From Pelobacter sp. UBA6093 (GTDB lineage Bacteria > Desulfobacterota > Desulfuromonadia > Desulfuromonadales > Syntrophotaleaceae): a DNA stretch of 53,770 nucleotides. Both the position numbers and the translations under genes were made by a program. Positions 8,725-18,736 of this stretch are shown here, in pieces. Numbering within the stretch: the stretch's first letter is position 1; every line of letters starts with the position of its first letter. The stretch is taken from contig DIWZ01000023.1 in NCBI GenBank assembly GCA_002435955.1, positions 94,598-148,367 of the forward strand, in the 5' to 3' direction. Below the pieces are notes generated by a model. It saw only the letters and a list, made by a program, of their open reading frames with translations. It did not search any database and had not been told where the DNA came from.

Positions 8725-9981
8725 TTACTCCCTTACCTGCCCGTCGCCGAACACTATAAACTTGCGCGTGGTCAGATCTTCCAGGCCCATGGGCCCGAAA
8801 GAGTGCAGCTTGGTGGTGGAGATGCCAATCTCGGCCCCGAGACCGAACTGCTGGCCATCGGAAAAACGCGAGGAAGCATTGACCATGACCACGCTGGAAT
8901 TGATTTCACGCAAAAAGCGCTGCGAGTTGGGGTAATCGCGGGTAACGATGACCTCCGTATGCAGGGAGCTGTATTGCTGGATGTGCGCGATGGCCTCATC
9001 CAGACTACCCACCACCTTGACTGCCAGGATCAGATCAAGATATTCCGCGCCCCAGTCTGCCTCCACGGCCGGCTTGATCTCCGGCGCCAGAGCGCAGGTT
9101 TCGGAACAACCGCGCAACTCAACGCCCAACTCGCCGAGCACCCGGGCAATGCGCGGCACAAACGTGTCGGCTGCATCCCTGTGGATCAGCAGAGTCTCCA
9201 TGGCATTGCAAACACCGGGACGCTGCACCTTGGCATTGATGCAGATTTTTTCCGCCATGTCGAAATCGGCGCTGGCATCGACAAAGGTATGACACACCCC
9301 CTTGTAGTGCTTGATAACCGGAATCCGCGAGTTTTCGCTGACGAACCGGATCAGTCCCTCGCCACCGCGCGGTATGATCAGGTCGATATAGTCTTCCTGC
9401 TTGAGCAGTTCGGTAACAGCCGCGCGATCCGTGGTGCCGACCAGTTGCAGGGCCCCGTCCGGCAGCCCCTTGGCCGCCAACTCGCGTTTAAGCACTCCGG
9501 CGATGGCGCGATTGGAATGGATCGCCTCGGAACCACCGCGCAGCACCACGGCGTTGCCGCTCTTCAGGCACAGCCCGGCAGCATCGGCGGTAACGTTGGG
9601 ACGCGACTCGTAAATAATGCCGATCACGCCCAGGGGGATGCGCATGCGTCCGACCTGAATACCGTTTGGCCGCCGCCACATGCCGGTCACTTCCCCGACC
9701 GGATCGGGCAGTTCCGCCACTTCCCGCAGGCCGTCAGCCATGCCGCGGATACGGGACTCGTCCAGTCGCAGGCGGTCGAGCATGGCATCGGACAACCCTT
9801 TATCGCGGCCGTTCTCCAGATCCCTGGCATTCTCCTCCACCAGTTCGGTGACTGCCGCCACAAGGGCGTCGGCCATGCTCCGGAGCAATGCGTTTTTGAC
9901 CGGCGTCGGCACCTGGGCCATGATCCGGGAGGCATCCCGGGCTTCTATTGCCAGCTGCTTTATTTCGTCCTGTAGCGTCAT
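8725..9981 (-). CDS. proA: Gamma-glutamyl phosphate reductase
   Basis: 418 residues, full length. This aldehyde-dehydrogenase-superfamily enzyme reduces gamma-glutamyl phosphate to glutamate semialdehyde with NADPH in proline synthesis. The catalytic cysteine is C258 in KVQRPGVCNAMETLL, and the SGNAVVLRGGSEA loop is typical of the cofactor-binding domain. GGAG lies six bases before the ATG. It follows proB in the same direction, but a 223-base gap containing a repeat element separates them. Confidence 0.95.
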   Translation of the reverse strand: MTLQDEIKQLAIEARDASRIMAQVPTPVKNALLRSMADALVAAVTELVEENARDLENGRDKGLSDAMLDRLRLDESRIRGMADGLREVAELPDPVGEVTGMWRRPNGIQVGRMRIPLGVIGIIYESRPNVTADAAGLCLKSGNAVVLRGGSEAIHSNRAIAGVLKRELAAKGLPDGALQLVGTTDRAAVTELLKQEDYIDLIIPRGGEGLIRFVSENSRIPVIKHYKGVCHTFVDASADFDMAEKICINAKVQRPGVCNAMETLLIHRDAADTFVPRIARVLGELGVELRGCSETCALAPEIKPAVEADWGAEYLDLILAVKVVGSLDEAIAHIQQYSSLHTEVIVTRDYPNSQRFLREINSSVVMVNASSRFSDGQQFGLGAEIGISTTKLHSFGPMGLEDLTTRKFIVFGDGQVRE

Positions 9982-10154
9982 CAGCTTCTCCTGTCAAAAG
10001 CTTGCAGCCCTACACGGTTGTGCAGGATCGTGTCGTTTTGCGAAGACATTATCTGATGCCCTCGCAAAAACTCATAGGATGGCTAAGCAAAAATTTCGCC
10101 CTACAAGGCTTGGTGGTTTTTCAGGGGCGAAGGCATACATATAGTATGTCGAGG

Positions 10155-10204
10155 TCCTGAAAAAACGCCGTAACGCCGGAGGGCGGACTTTTTGCGACGC
10201 CATC
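10155..10204. repeat. Dispersed intergenic repeat, copy 1
   Basis: The segment from TCCTGAAAAAACGCC to GGACTTTTTGCGACGCCATC recurs at 33101-33142 with an internal deletion of about ten bases (GTAACGCCGG). This copy fills most of the proB-proA gap. The surrounding bases (10020-10150) contain further semi-palindromic pieces such as GCAAAAACTC/GCAAAAATTTCGCC and may belong to a longer element. Confidence 0.65.
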
Positions 10205-11326
10205 TTATTTATTTACCACCAGGTTGTCGCGATGGACCACCTCGTCGCCGTATTTATAGCCGAGAATGATCTCGATCTCCGATGAGTTACAGCCGAGGAT
10301 ACGCTCCAGTTCCTGCTGTGAGTAACTGGCTATCCCCTTGGCGAACTCGCATCCTTCGGCATCGCAGATACGCACCGAGTCGCCGCGTTCGAATTTGCCT
10401 TCGATGGCCAGAATTCCCGAAGCCAGAAGGCTTTTGCCCTTCTCCGTGACAGCTCGCCGCGCTCCTTCATCGACCAGCAGCTTGCCGCGAGTGGCCTTGC
10501 TGAAGGAAATCCAATGTTTGCGGGCCGTCAGGCGATGGCGAACCGGCAGAAAGAAGGTTCCCAACTCCTCCCCCGCCATAAGCCTGGGCAGCACGCCGGC
10601 CTGGCGTCCATCGGCGATAATCGTACCGACTCCGTACAGCGTAGCCCGTTTGGCTGCCTCGATTTTTGTGGCCATGCCCCCGGTACCGACCACGGAACCG
10701 GCACCGCCGGCCATTTTTTCGATATCCCCGGTGATATTCTCCACCACCGAAAGCCGCCGGGCGGCGGGATTGGTCCTGGGGTTGCTGTCGTAAAGGCCAT
10801 CCACATCCGACAGAATGACCAGCAGATCGGCTTCAGTCAGCGAGGTGGTCAGTGCAGAGAGATTATCGTTATCGCCGAAACGTATCTCCTCCACCACCAC
10901 CGTATCGTTTTCGTTGATAATCGGCACCACTCCATACTCGATCAGCGTCATCAGAGTATTGCGGGCATTGAGAAACCGCCGACGGTTGGCAAGATCATCC
11001 CGCGTCAGCAGGATCTGCGCCACACAGCGCCCGCACGGCCGGAAGGCATCCTTCCAGGTGCGCATCAGACGGCTCTGACCGATAGCGGCGGCGGCCTGTT
11101 TGAGCGGAATCGTCGCCGGTCGACCGACAATGCCGAGGTCGCCCTTGCCGGTTGCCACGGCTCCGGACGATACCAGAACAATTTCATAGCCTTGAGAAAG
11201 CAGGGCACAAATATCTCGCGCCAGGGCGCCGATCACCTCGAGGTCGAGGCCGTTCTGGCCGAAAATCACCCCGCTGCCGACCTTGATCACTATCCGTTTA
11301 ACCTGGGCCAGAAGGTCCTTGCGCAT
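10205..11326 (-). CDS. proB: Glutamate 5-kinase with PUA domain
   Basis: 373 residues, matching the two-domain form: an amino-acid-kinase domain to about residue 260 and a C-terminal PUA domain. It phosphorylates glutamate in the first step of proline synthesis and is usually feedback-inhibited by proline. Motifs include VIKVGSGVI at the N-terminus, SSGAVATG, the glutamate-site INENDTV and GTGGMATKIEAA. The ATG has AGGA about 12 bases upstream. It follows obgE by 141 bases in the same direction. Confidence 0.95.
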   Translation of the reverse strand: MRKDLLAQVKRIVIKVGSGVIFGQNGLDLEVIGALARDICALLSQGYEIVLVSSGAVATGKGDLGIVGRPATIPLKQAAAAIGQSRLMRTWKDAFRPCGRCVAQILLTRDDLANRRRFLNARNTLMTLIEYGVVPIINENDTVVVEEIRFGDNDNLSALTTSLTEADLLVILSDVDGLYDSNPRTNPAARRLSVVENITGDIEKMAGGAGSVVGTGGMATKIEAAKRATLYGVGTIIADGRQAGVLPRLMAGEELGTFFLPVRHRLTARKHWISFSKATRGKLLVDEGARRAVTEKGKSLLASGILAIEGKFERGDSVRICDAEGCEFAKGIASYSQQELERILGCNSSEIEIILGYKYGDEVVHRDNLVVNK

Positions 11327-11467
11327 AGCTTGCTACTTTCCTGAACTGTCGAATCGAATCGGAAGAATCGGCATCGAAAGGCCCCGAGAGACATACCCCC
11401 AGGGGCCGAAACTTCATAAAATCACAAAAAAAAGCGCTGGGATTTTACCCGTTAAAAAAGCTTATTG

Positions 11468-12538
11468 TCAAGACAGGTCGGGTTGCCAGGGCTCCACATC
11501 GTCCCCTGCCTTGACCGCAGCGCCCGCTGCCGGTGCCCTCAACTTCTCCAACTCGCGAGCCACTTCGGCAACCAGTTCCTTGAGCCCTTCACCGGTGACC
11601 GCTGAAATGGCCAGCGTGGGGATGCCATCGGCGGTAAAGGCGGCACGCACCGCATCCAGTCGTTCGCGCACTTCCGAAATGTCGATCTTGGTCAGCACCA
11701 CCAACTGCGGTTTACGCATCAATTCGGGATTGTGCCGAGCCAGTTCGTGGTTGATAAGGGCAAAGCGCTCCAGGGGATCGCCTTCCTGCAAATCGGACAA
11801 ATCGACCAGATGCAGAAACAGGTCGGTCCGCTCCACATGACGTAAAAAGCGGGTACCCAGCCCGTGACCTTCGCTGGCGCCTTCGATCAATCCGGGGATA
11901 TCCGCCATGACAAAGGTCTTGAAACCACCACAGCGAACCACCCCGAGGTTGGGCACCAGGGTGGTAAAAGGATAGTCGGCAATTTTGGGTCGAGCTGCGG
12001 ATATGGCAGAGATCAGCGTCGATTTGCCGGCATTCGGCAAACCCAGCAGACCAACATCCGCCAGCAGCTTCAGCTCAAGCCGCAACCAGCGTTCCTCGCC
12101 TTCGATTCCAGGTTGCACGTGCCGGGGAGCACGGTTGGTGGATGTGGCAAACCGTGCGTTGCCGCGTCCGCCCATACCGCCGCGCACCAGCACCAGCTCC
12201 TTGTCGCCCGACTTCAGATCGGCCAGCAATTCGCCTGTTTCGGCATCGTACACCAGCACCCCCGGCGGTACGCGAATTTCCAGATCCTCACCATTTTTGC
12301 CATGACGATTTTTCCCCATGCCATGCCCGCCGCGCTGGGCCTTGTATTCTCTCTGATAGCGCAGATCGAGCAGGGTACCCAGGCCTTCGTCGACCCGTAG
12401 CACAACGTCCCCGCCACGGCCGCCATCGCCGCCGTCGGGTCCGCCGTTTGGAATGAATTTCTCGCGTCGGAAGGAAAGGCAACCGCGACCGCCATCACCG
12501 GACTTGACATGAATTTTTGCTTCGTCGATAAATTTCAT
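11468..12538 (-). CDS. obgE: Obg GTPase involved in 50S ribosome assembly
   Basis: 356 residues. The glycine-rich Obg fold fills residues 1-158 (FIDEAKIHVKSGDGGRGC, GGPDGGDGGRGGDV). The G domain has P-loop GLPNAGKSTLI, switch/G3 DIPGLIEGASEGHGLG and G4 LTKID. Obg acts in late 50S maturation and stress control. Its position after rplU-rpmA is the conserved bacterial arrangement. A hairpin GGCCCC...GGGGCC lies downstream at 11380-11407 but has only a short T-run on the minus strand. Confidence 0.95.
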   Translation of the reverse strand: MKFIDEAKIHVKSGDGGRGCLSFRREKFIPNGGPDGGDGGRGGDVVLRVDEGLGTLLDLRYQREYKAQRGGHGMGKNRHGKNGEDLEIRVPPGVLVYDAETGELLADLKSGDKELVLVRGGMGGRGNARFATSTNRAPRHVQPGIEGEERWLRLELKLLADVGLLGLPNAGKSTLISAISAARPKIADYPFTTLVPNLGVVRCGGFKTFVMADIPGLIEGASEGHGLGTRFLRHVERTDLFLHLVDLSDLQEGDPLERFALINHELARHNPELMRKPQLVVLTKIDISEVRERLDAVRAAFTADGIPTLAISAVTGEGLKELVAEVARELEKLRAPAAGAAVKAGDDVEPWQPDLS

Positions 12539-12667
12539 AATGCTCTTTTATTCCCACCAGCATGCCGGAACCTGTCCAGACCCTGCCGCGGCCACATCCG
12601 GCTCGCCGAGCAGGGTACCTGCATAGAGTACCGCATTGCGCTGACTATTGTAATAAGGCAATGGACC

Positions 12668-12712
12668 AAAAATAAAAGCCCGAAGCTCTCCAACAAGGGA
12701 ACCCCGGGCTTT
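12668..12712 (-). terminator. Rho-independent terminator after rpmA
   Basis: On the minus strand AAAGCCCG and CGGGCTTT pair around a 22-base loop, followed by a T-rich run (TTTTATTTTT). It lies 45 bases after the rpmA stop and could partly insulate the ribosomal genes from obgE. Confidence 0.6.
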
Positions 12713-12756
12713 GTTCTGTGTCGCAACGGCGTGAATAAACAGCCCGTCCGCGCATG

Positions 12757-13011
12757 TTACTGAGCGTGGACGCTGACCTTCTTCTTATCCTTGCCTTTGC
12801 GTTCAAACGACACCACGCCGTCGACGAGAGCGAACAGGGTATAATCCTTGCCGCAACCGACATTGGTGCCAGGATGAATAGTCGTGCCGCGCTGCCGAAC
12901 CAGAATCGAGCCCGCAGTCACCTGCTGACCGCCGAAGCGCTTGACTCCAAGGCGCTTACCGGCACTATCACGACCGTTTCTTGAACTACCACCGGCTTTC
13001 TTGTGAGCCAT
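12757..13011 (-). CDS. rpmA: 50S ribosomal protein L27
   Basis: 84 residues, the normal size. The sequence opens MAHKKAGGSSRNGRDS and continues with RFGGQQVTAGSILVRQRG and GTNVGCGKDYTLFA, all diagnostic for L27, which reaches the peptidyl-transferase centre with its N-terminus. A strong AGGAGG precedes the ATG. It follows rplU by 11 bases. Confidence 0.97.
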   Translation of the reverse strand: MAHKKAGGSSRNGRDSAGKRLGVKRFGGQQVTAGSILVRQRGTTIHPGTNVGCGKDYTLFALVDGVVSFERKGKDKKKVSVHAQ

Positions 13012-13023
13012 GGAAAAACCTCC

Positions 13024-13332
13024 TTAAGCCTCGATACCTGTAATCTGCAGGCGGGTAATGGGCTGACGGTGTCCGTAGGTCTTGCGATAGCCCTGGCGCC
13101 GTTTGCTATGAAATACCAGCACTTTTTTGTCCTTGCCCTGCTGTACAATACGGGCCGTGACTTTCGCTCCAGGCAATAGAGGTGTTCCGATCTTTACCTC
13201 TTCTCCGCCGACCATGAGGACCTCATTCAGCTCGATGGTTTCACCCACGTTGCCTTCGATCTTCTCGACCTTTAGCAGGTCTCCTTCGGAAACTTTATAC
13301 TGTTTTCCCCCGGTCTTGATCACCGCATACAT
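13024..13332 (-). CDS. rplU: 50S ribosomal protein L21
   Basis: 102 residues, full length. It begins MYAVIKTGGKQYKVSEGD and ends with the RQGYRKTYGHRQPIT motif of L21, a 23S rRNA-binding protein. The ATG has AGGTG nine bases upstream. A sigma-70 promoter about 165 bases upstream gives a long leader, in which an autoregulatory L21 leader structure could sit, though none was modelled. Confidence 0.97.
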   Translation of the reverse strand: MYAVIKTGGKQYKVSEGDLLKVEKIEGNVGETIELNEVLMVGGEEVKIGTPLLPGAKVTARIVQQGKDKKVLVFHSKRRQGYRKTYGHRQPITRLQITGIEA

Positions 13333-13495
13333 CCCGTTTCACCTCACTTTATTGGGTATTTCGGCTCATTTTCCGCACCAGCTATCAGCACATCCACTCC
13401 GCCGATCCCTGCCACCCCGCATCGAGAAGACACGGACAGCAGAAAACCGGGAACCGCAGGCGTGACTAACCACACGGGGCCCGAACCGAATGCGC

Positions 13496-13525
13496 AATAT
13501 AGCCTCGGCGTTTCCAAAATGTCAA
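13496..13525 (-). promoter_or_regulatory. Sigma-70 promoter of rplU-rpmA
   Basis: On the minus strand a perfect -35 TTGACA (13520-13525) is followed after 18 bases by the -10 TATATT (13496-13501). It lies between the rng stop and the rplU start and faces rplU, giving a leader of about 155 bases. Confidence 0.8.
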
Positions 13526-13531
13526 GAGGAA

Positions 13532-15043
13532 TCAGCTGCAAAGAATTTCAAATTGCTCCTGATGAAAATCGAACCGGGCGGTAATCGCGATCTGCTTGCC
13601 GGAGAACTGCTCCAGATCATCGATCTCCCAGCGCTCCTCATCACAGATCACCGACGCGATGCTGGGGTGCACCAGCAGCGTAACCTGCGCTCCCGAAAGA
13701 TTACGAATCTCACGGCGCAATTCGCGGAAAATCTCGTAAACCATGGTCGGGCGACTTTTGACGTACCCCTTGCCCTCGCAATAGGGGCAGGGCTCACACA
13801 AGGTCCGCGTCAAATTTTCACGCACGCGCTTGCGGGTCATCTCCACCAATCCCAGTTCGGAGATCTTGAGAATATTGGTTTTGGCCCGGTCCCCCTTGAG
13901 GGTTTCCTCCAGCGCCATGTACACTTTTTCCCGATGCGCCTCTTTTTCCATGTCGATAAAATCGATGATAATCAATCCGCCGATATTGCGCAGGCGTAAC
14001 TGGTAGGCCACTTCCTTAACCGCTTCGAGATTGGTCTTCAGAATCGTATCTTCCAGATTGTGCTTGCCGACGAAACGTCCGGTATTGACGTCGATGGCGG
14101 TCAACGCCTCGGTTTGCTCGATAATGATGTAACCGCCGCTTTTGAGCCAGACCTTGCGCCCCAGAGCGCGATCGATCTCAACCTCCAGCCCGAAAGCATC
14201 GAATACCGGCTCCTCCCCCTCGTACAGTTCGATGACGTAGGCGAGGGTGGGCATGAAAGTTTCGATGAAACGTACGATCTTGTCATACTCGCGGGGGGAA
14301 TCGACCACGATGCGCCGCACATCCTCGGTGAGGATATCCCGCAGCACCTTGCTGGTGACATCGAGATCCGAATAAATCAGGCAAGGGGCCCCCTTGCGTT
14401 CGCGCAACGAGCAGATCCCGTTCCACAGACCCGCCAGGAATTCCATGTCGGAGAGCAGGTCGTCCTCGCTCTTGCCTTCGGCTGCGGTGCGCACGATAAA
14501 TCCGGTGCCCTGGGGGCGGATCACTTCGATAAGATGGCGCAGGCGCTCTTTCTCTTCCTCGCTCTCGATGCGGCGGGAGATGCCGACATGGTCGACCGTG
14601 GGCATATAAACCAGATGCCGGCCGGGCAAAGAGATGTGCGCGGTAATACGGGCACCTTTGGTGCCGATAGGCTCCTTGGAAACCTGCACCAGCACCTCTT
14701 GGCCCTCTTTCAGCAAATCCTCGATGGGCGGCATGGTGGCAGCTTCGCGCCCATCTTCATTCGGAAGGCCGGTTTCATTTTCCCCTTCGTCGATAAAACG
14801 TTCCAGGGCCTGCATCTGGTCAAGAACATCCGCCACATACAGAAAGGCGGCCTTCTCCAGTCCGATATCGACAAACGCCGCCTGCATGCCAGGGAGCACT
14901 CGCAGGACCTTGCCCTTATAAATATTTCCGACAATCCCCCGCTCACGCGTTCGCTCAATGTAAAGCTCGGCGATATGCCCGTTTTCGAGCAAGGCGACAC
15001 GCGTTTCGTGGGATGTGGTATTGATGACCAGATCCTTGGTCAT
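13532..15043 (-). CDS. rng: Ribonuclease G
   Basis: 503 residues from the ATG at 15041-15043, chosen because GGAGGTGAT abuts it; an ATG 11 codons further upstream lacks such a site. The S1-like RNA-binding domain includes GNIYKGKVLRVLPGMQAAFVDIG, the catalytic DNase I-like domain has AIDVNTGRF and IIIDFIDM, and the zinc link is C-x2-C in CEPCPYC. RNase G trims the 16S rRNA 5' end and decays some mRNAs. It follows the radical SAM fusion gene, the usual neighbour in Desulfuromonadia. Confidence 0.95.
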   Translation of the reverse strand: MTKDLVINTTSHETRVALLENGHIAELYIERTRERGIVGNIYKGKVLRVLPGMQAAFVDIGLEKAAFLYVADVLDQMQALERFIDEGENETGLPNEDGREAATMPPIEDLLKEGQEVLVQVSKEPIGTKGARITAHISLPGRHLVYMPTVDHVGISRRIESEEEKERLRHLIEVIRPQGTGFIVRTAAEGKSEDDLLSDMEFLAGLWNGICSLRERKGAPCLIYSDLDVTSKVLRDILTEDVRRIVVDSPREYDKIVRFIETFMPTLAYVIELYEGEEPVFDAFGLEVEIDRALGRKVWLKSGGYIIIEQTEALTAIDVNTGRFVGKHNLEDTILKTNLEAVKEVAYQLRLRNIGGLIIIDFIDMEKEAHREKVYMALEETLKGDRAKTNILKISELGLVEMTRKRVRENLTRTLCEPCPYCEGKGYVKSRPTMVYEIFRELRREIRNLSGAQVTLLVHPSIASVICDEERWEIDDLEQFSGKQIAITARFDFHQEQFEILCS

Positions 15044-15147
15044 ATCACCTCCAAAGCTAAGTGCCTGATTGGTCATAACTGCATCACAAATAAATTTAAA
15101 CGGGAAACGGCCGGATCACAACAGCCGCATTCATATATCCTGTGCCG

Positions 15148-17652
15148 CTAACCCTGGTCCTCGTCAAGCAGCGCCGACACTTTGCGCACCGGCAGCTTGC
15201 TCGCCTCCTCGGGCGGCAATTCGAGCAGCCAGGCCAGCACCGGCATCGGACTGCCTTTCACCAGCGTCAACCACAGCGCCCCGTCTTCAAGCCGCACATC
15301 CACAACGGCCGGCCGCAAATCAAAGCTTTGCTCCCGTCCCTTTTTGAGTCGGGTTACATGCAGCTCGGTCATCGCCAAAAAGGCCTGCACCCGCGCAGCC
15401 AAAGCCTCCTCGCGGCCGGCCGGCAGCGCAACCCGATAGACGCAATTCCGAATAGCCACAGAAGGCGCCGGGGCCTTCCATGGCACACTCCGGGCGGCCA
15501 GCACCTCAACCCCCACCGGCAACTGGGCGTTAAGTGTTTCCATCACCATGGCGGGATCACAGTACCGATACAAGCGTAGATCGATAATTTCGGCATCGCT
15601 TTCAATGCCGGTTGGCAGCGCATCGGGGAATGAAATCTGCGGCGCAGGATGAAAACCGCCGGAGAAACGCACCGGCAGATCGGCGCGACGGGCGGCGCGG
15701 TGAAACAACGACATGAAATCGAGGTGCCCGACAAAGCGCACCCGCCCTTCTTTACGTACCTGCAGACGAATTCTGCAAAGCTCTTCCGGCACCTCGGCCG
15801 CCGACGCGGCAGGTAGGCACAGGTGAATACCGGGCACGGCAATGCGCGGCTGCACCTGCTTGAAGTCGCAGACCCCGCAGCCGGAGCACCCTCCCGCACG
15901 GCAATCCGGCGTATAATCGCCGCTCAGCGCTCGCCGCCGCTCGGTCAGTAAAAAATCGTCGGCGAAACCGCAATCGATATGGGACCAGGGAAGAACCTCA
16001 TCCTCACTGCGTTCACGCAGATACCACTGCGGGTCGAGGCCGCTTTCGGAAAAAGCCTGCTGCCAGAGATCGAAGCGGAAATGTTCACGCCAGCCGTCAA
16101 ACCGGCACCCGAGCGCCACGGCCCGCTCCAGAGCCTTACCCAATCGGCGGTCACCTCGGGCGAACACCCCTTCCACGAACGACATCTGGGCTTCGTGCCA
16201 TTTAAGGCGCAGTTTTTTGCTGCGCAGTCCATCGCGCAGGTACGCCTGCCGGGCCAGGGTCTCTTCCACCCCCAGCTGGGCCTCCCACTGAAAGGGGGTA
16301 TGCGGCTTGGGCACGAAAGTCGACACCGAAACATTGACATCCGCGCCGCCCTGACTCCCCTTGCCCACCCGTTTGACGCGAGCCGCCAGATCGACAATGG
16401 CCGCCAGGTCTTCTTCGGTTTCCGTCGGCAGGCCCATCATGAAATAGAGCTTGATGACCCGCCAGCCCAGCCCGAAAGCGCCGCGCGCCGTTTCCAGCAG
16501 ATCTTCCTCGGTAATCCCTTTGTTGATCACCTGCCGCAATCGTTCGCTGCCGGCTTCCGGTGCCAGGGTAAACCCGGTCTTGCGTACCTTGCGCACCTCT
16601 TCCATCAGCTCTTCGGTCAACGACCCGACCCGCAGGCTGGGCAGCGACAGCGCAACCCGTTCCTGCCGGTAGCGATCCATCAATCCCTTGAGCAACGGTC
16701 CGATCTGACTGTAATCCCCGGTTGAAAGGGATAGCAGGGAAACCTCCTCATAACCGGAGCAGGCCAGGGATGCGGCAATGGAATCGGCAATCACCTGGGG
16801 GCTGCGTTCGCGCACCGGACGAGTGATATACCCCGCCTGGCAGAATCGGCAACCACGCGTGCAACCCCGCGCTATCTCCACCGCCACACGATCGTGCACG
16901 GCATTCATAAAGGGAACCAGCGGCCGATTGGGCGAACAGTCCGCATCGAGATCCGCCACCACGCGGCGCCGTACCCGGTCACGGGAGGCATCGAGAGGGC
17001 GAATGGCGGCCAGGCGACCGTCTGCCTGGTACTCGACAGCAAACAGCGAGGGCACGTAAACCCCCTCGATGGCCGCCAGGCGCCGCAGCAGCGTCTCACG
17101 AGCTTCCCCCGCGAGACGTGATGCCCGCACCGCCTCGCAAAGTTCGACGATCGCTTCCTCGCCATCGCCGATCACCGCGCAATCGATGAAATCCGCCAGC
17201 GGCTCGGGATTGAACGCGCCAGGCCCGCCCACCACCACCAGCGGATGCCGGTCGTCGCGCTGCTCGCGCCGCAGGGGGATGTCGGCCAGATCGAGCATGT
17301 TCAGCACATTGCTGTAGGACAATTCGTACTGCAGCGTGAAACCCAGGATCTGAAACTCGGCCAGAGGCCGCCGCGATTCCAAGGAGGTCAGAGGTAATCC
17401 GGCTTCGCGCAGGTTTGCCTCGAAGTCGGGCCAGGGCGCATAAACGCGTTCGGCCAGGGCCCAATCCAGATCGTTGATGATCTGATAGAGCAGAGGCAGG
17501 CCGATATGGCTCATGCCCACTTCGTAAACATCAGGAAAGGCCAGGGCGAAGGTCACATCGACCTGCCTCCAGTCTTTGCGCACACTGCCAAGCTCGTCAC
17601 CCAGGTAACGCGCCGGACGGCTGACCTGATGCAAAAAATCGTCTAGTTCCAT
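15148..17652 (-). CDS. Radical SAM protein fused to DUF2344 (TIGR03960-TIGR03936 type)
   Basis: 834 residues from the ATG at 17650-17652; this start gives the family's usual opening before RPARYLGDE. An N-terminal cobalamin-binding-like region (to about 230) precedes a radical SAM core with C264-x3-C268-x2-C271 (CTRGCRFC) and YFMMGLPTE. The C-terminal 220 residues (from about 615) match DUF2344 with RFVGHLDFMSLFHRAARRADLPVRFSGG broken across its motif. A cysteine-rich linker CRAGGCSGCGVC separates them. The substrate is unknown; genetic linkage to rng suggests RNA or ribosome modification. Confidence 0.85.
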   Translation of the reverse strand: MELDDFLHQVSRPARYLGDELGSVRKDWRQVDVTFALAFPDVYEVGMSHIGLPLLYQIINDLDWALAERVYAPWPDFEANLREAGLPLTSLESRRPLAEFQILGFTLQYELSYSNVLNMLDLADIPLRREQRDDRHPLVVVGGPGAFNPEPLADFIDCAVIGDGEEAIVELCEAVRASRLAGEARETLLRRLAAIEGVYVPSLFAVEYQADGRLAAIRPLDASRDRVRRRVVADLDADCSPNRPLVPFMNAVHDRVAVEIARGCTRGCRFCQAGYITRPVRERSPQVIADSIAASLACSGYEEVSLLSLSTGDYSQIGPLLKGLMDRYRQERVALSLPSLRVGSLTEELMEEVRKVRKTGFTLAPEAGSERLRQVINKGITEEDLLETARGAFGLGWRVIKLYFMMGLPTETEEDLAAIVDLAARVKRVGKGSQGGADVNVSVSTFVPKPHTPFQWEAQLGVEETLARQAYLRDGLRSKKLRLKWHEAQMSFVEGVFARGDRRLGKALERAVALGCRFDGWREHFRFDLWQQAFSESGLDPQWYLRERSEDEVLPWSHIDCGFADDFLLTERRRALSGDYTPDCRAGGCSGCGVCDFKQVQPRIAVPGIHLCLPAASAAEVPEELCRIRLQVRKEGRVRFVGHLDFMSLFHRAARRADLPVRFSGGFHPAPQISFPDALPTGIESDAEIIDLRLYRYCDPAMVMETLNAQLPVGVEVLAARSVPWKAPAPSVAIRNCVYRVALPAGREEALAARVQAFLAMTELHVTRLKKGREQSFDLRPAVVDVRLEDGALWLTLVKGSPMPVLAWLLELPPEEASKLPVRKVSALLDEDQG

Positions 17653-17979
17653 ATACACAACCCCACTTGGGACAAATTTTTGATGCATTCACAAAAAGAG
17701 TGGCAGTTATAGCACGTTCCTCGCCCGGGAAACAACATAAGGCCCATTTATGAATGGAAACACTGGTAATTGTGCCTGCCAAGCCACCATGTTAAGATGG
17801 TCCTCTTGAGATCGGGAGGCTGCCCTAAAATTGGCTTTACCGTGGAGAGCGCGGCGGCTTCAGGGGAAGGCCCTTGATTTTACAGGATTGCCCTCCCTGC
17901 CTTTAAGGATCCGTCCATTTGAAATGCGACACTATGGGGAATGCACCCTCAGCCAGGTTCCACCGGAAAGGATTCGTCC

Positions 17980-18702
17980 ATGAATACCCCATTGAGCGCC
18001 GAAGTCGATCTGCATGTTCACAGCCTGGCTTCGGGCCATGCCTACAGCACCATCAGCGAAATCGCCAGCGAGGCTGCAACACGCGGCTTGCGTGGTGTGG
18101 CCATGACCGATCACGGCCCGGCCATGCCTGCCGCACCCCATCCATACCACTTTGAATGTCTCTATATGATTCCCGACTATTTATCGGGGGTGCGCATCTT
18201 CAAAGGTGTGGAAGCCAACATCATCGGCCCGGGCCGCCTCGATCTCAACGACAGGCTGTTGGGTAAAATGAACCTGGTGCTGGCCGGATTTCATCGCGAC
18301 TGCGGCTACGGACCGAGTGAACGCTCGGCCAATACCCGCGCCGTCCTGGAACTGATGGAAAATCCGCTCGTCCACATCATCTGCCACCCGGGTAATCCGG
18401 AATATCCTCTCGACTACGAGGCGGTGGCGCGACAGGGCGCAGCCACCGGCACCGCGCTGGAACTCAACAATTCGTCATTCAACACCAGCCGCGTCGGCAG
18501 CACGGACAACTGCCGCCTCATCGCCCGCCTCTGCGCCCGCTTCGGAAGCCCCGTATCCCTTGGCAGCGACTCGCACATCGCCCAGAGTGTCGGAAACTTC
18601 GGACAAGCCCTCGAGGCTCTTGGCGAAGCCGGAGTGACTCCGGAGCAGGTCGTCAACCGCACCCTGGAATCGACGCTTGCCTTTTTGGGACTTGAATCCT
18701 GA
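17980..18702 (+). CDS. PHP-domain phosphoesterase, YcdX-like
   Basis: 240 residues from the ATG at 17980, with GGAAAGGA eight bases upstream. The PHP metal site is visible as DLHVHS (H12, H14), H20, MTDHGP, HPGNPEYP and GSDSH. YcdX-type PHP proteins hydrolyse small phosphoesters in a trinuclear zinc site; the physiological substrate is not known. The preceding 290 bases (17690-17979) hold no gene; on the minus strand they contain TATAAC at 17706-17711, a possible -10 for the radical SAM gene. Confidence 0.85.
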   Translation: MNTPLSAEVDLHVHSLASGHAYSTISEIASEAATRGLRGVAMTDHGPAMPAAPHPYHFECLYMIPDYLSGVRIFKGVEANIIGPGRLDLNDRLLGKMNLVLAGFHRDCGYGPSERSANTRAVLELMENPLVHIICHPGNPEYPLDYEAVARQGAATGTALELNNSSFNTSRVGSTDNCRLIARLCARFGSPVSLGSDSHIAQSVGNFGQALEALGEAGVTPEQVVNRTLESTLAFLGLES

Positions 18703-18736
18703 CAGGTGCCGCAACCGCCGCGCGAAGGATAAAAAC

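Noticed and set aside
11417..11462. A/T-rich stretch after obgE considered as a terminator
   Set aside because: Only a three- to four-base stem could be found before the T-run; too weak to call.
14060..15151. Long plus-strand open frame opposite rng
   Set aside because: Antisense to rng, no family resemblance; a shadow of strong third-position GC bias.
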